Source: Methylophilales bacterium | Lineage (GTDB): Bacteria; Pseudomonadota; Gammaproteobacteria; Burkholderiales; Methylophilaceae | Assembly (NCBI GenBank): GCA_013205275.1 | Contig: JABMNG010000075.1 | Location: 1-7,591, forward strand | Length of the DNA stretch: 7,591 nt | Direction: 5' to 3' | Shown here: positions 7,000-7,591 of the stretch, in pieces | Layout: every line of letters starts with the position of its first letter | How positions within the stretch are numbered: position 1 is the stretch's first letter | Position numbers and translations under genes: made by a program | The notes under the pieces: generated by a model | Database searches by the model: none | What the model was told of the DNA's origin: nothing | The model's input: only the letters and a program-made list of their open reading frames with translations

Positions 7000-7535
7000 T
7001 AAACCATAGGTTAAGAAGATTTATTATTGATGGCGGGATAATTGCATACCCTACTGAGTCTTGCTTTGGTTTAGGATGTAGCCCTTTTTCCTACAAGGCA
7101 ATAAAAAAATTGAACGTGCTCAAAAATAGAGCCAAGAATAAAAATTTAATTTCGATTGCTGCCAATCTAGAGCAGTTCGATAAATTTATTGACGCGAATA
7201 ATGTGAGTGACAAAAAAAAGCTATTGATTAAATGGCCTGGGCATCATACCTGGCTAGTTAAAGCCAATCAAAAAAGTCCAAAATGGTTAATATCCTCTAA
7301 TAAAATTGCCTTAAGAATTCCTTCTTTTATACCTTGCAGGAAAATATTATTGTCAGTAGGGCAGCCAATTACATCTACTAGCCTTAATAAAAGTGGGAAA
7401 AGATCTATTAAGAATTTTCGAGATGCTAGTCGATTATTTCATGGTAAGGTTAAAATAATAAGAGGGCGTATAGGAAAAAATAAAAAGCCATCGTCAATAC
7501 AGGACTTTTCAACTGGGATAATTTATAGAGATTAA
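6996..7535 (+). CDS. tsaC: TsaC/YrdC-family protein (threonylcarbamoyl-AMP synthase-like)
   Basis: TsaC makes threonylcarbamoyl-AMP from threonine, bicarbonate and ATP, the first step of the t6A37 modification of ANN-decoding tRNAs. The 179 residues are the short TsaC length (E. coli 190), without the extra Sua5 domain. The family pattern is clear: IIAYPTESCFGLGC (15-28), K43-x-R45 in LKNRAKNK, ISIAAN (52-57), KWPGHHTW (79-86), LRIP (106-109) and S129-x-N131 in TSTSLNKSG. The K-x-R and S-x-N signature is kept. Departures from the usual form are K-N where K-G is normal (49-50), WPGHH for WPGP, and PSSIQD near the end for PSxIRD. The protein is very basic: 36 K/R against 9 D/E. The start is a TTG that overlaps the purD stop (TTGA); a TAA lies directly upstream, so nothing longer is possible in frame. 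The YrdC-hemF neighbourhood is also known from Pseudomonas. The family is sure; full enzyme activity is probable. Confidence 0.85.
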   Translation: MINHRLRRFIIDGGIIAYPTESCFGLGCSPFSYKAIKKLNVLKNRAKNKNLISIAANLEQFDKFIDANNVSDKKKLLIKWPGHHTWLVKANQKSPKWLISSNKIALRIPSFIPCRKILLSVGQPITSTSLNKSGKRSIKNFRDASRLFHGKVKIIRGRIGKNKKPSSIQDFSTGIIYRD

Positions 7536-7591
7536 TGAATAAATTAATAAATAAAAATTTGGTCAAAGATTTTCTCTTGGGCCTGCAGGAA
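7535..7591 (+). CDS. hemF: Aerobic coproporphyrinogen III oxidase, N-terminal 19 codons only
   Basis: The last 57 bases open a new frame whose ATG overlaps the preceding stop by one base (TAATG). The 19 visible residues end in VKDFLLGLQE, which resembles the start of HemF (E. coli has VKQFLLNLQD at the same place). HemF is the oxygen-dependent cytoplasmic enzyme that converts coproporphyrinogen III to protoporphyrinogen IX in haem synthesis. The catalytic part lies beyond the window, so the call rests on a short N-terminal match plus gene context: hemF is often linked to yrdC/tsaC in gammaproteobacteria and to pur genes in betaproteobacteria. A weak AGAG lies 4 nt before the start. Confidence 0.75.
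   Translation, partial: MNKLINKNLVKDFLLGLQE

Noticed and set aside
1..7591. Mobile element, CRISPR array, defence island, riboswitch or RNA gene
   Set aside because: Coding sequence covers almost everything and the single 69-nt gap is too small for a purine riboswitch or tRNA; no transposase, regularly spaced repeats or tRNA-like folds were seen.

Overview
The window reads as a compact, ordinary housekeeping stretch from an AT-rich bacterial chromosome. Eight protein genes all lie on the + strand and fill almost the whole sequence. The order dusB-fis-purH and the small, Fis-type regulator point to the Proteobacteria. The gene content, the high A+T (about two thirds by eye) and the tight packing suggest a small-genome betaproteobacterium. 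A streamlined freshwater or marine methylotroph of the Methylophilaceae (OM43 / Methylopumilus-like) is my best guess. That placement is inference from protein flavour and gene order, not from a search.

Layout. The left edge cuts into polA (DNA polymerase I). What remains is the linker after the 5'-nuclease domain, a complete 3'-5' proofreading domain and a complete polymerase domain. A CinA-N-terminal-like (COG1058) gene starts on the base after the polA stop. The only real intergenic gap follows (2830-2898, 69 nt). It holds an 8-bp inverted repeat, a TATAAA box and a Fis-like 15-mer, and it is the best candidate for the promoter of the downstream block. Next come dusB (tRNA-dihydrouridine synthase), fis (nucleoid protein/regulator), purH and purD (purine biosynthesis), a divergent TsaC/YrdC-family gene, and the first 19 codons of hemF (aerobic coproporphyrinogen III oxidase), cut by the right edge.

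From dusB to hemF the junctions are -1, +3, +4, -4 and -1 nt, so this looks like one translationally coupled operon. It combines tRNA modification (dusB, tsaC), growth-rate-linked regulation (fis), purine synthesis (purD for step 2, purH for the last two steps) and haem synthesis (hemF). All are growth-related functions.

I found no RNA gene, mobile element, CRISPR array or defence system, and no convincing new system. The points worth a second look are modest: the putative autoregulatory Fis site before dusB, the unusually basic and divergent TsaC with an in-frame A-AAA-AAG slippery heptamer, the stand-alone COG1058 protein, and the general lack of Shine-Dalgarno sequences.
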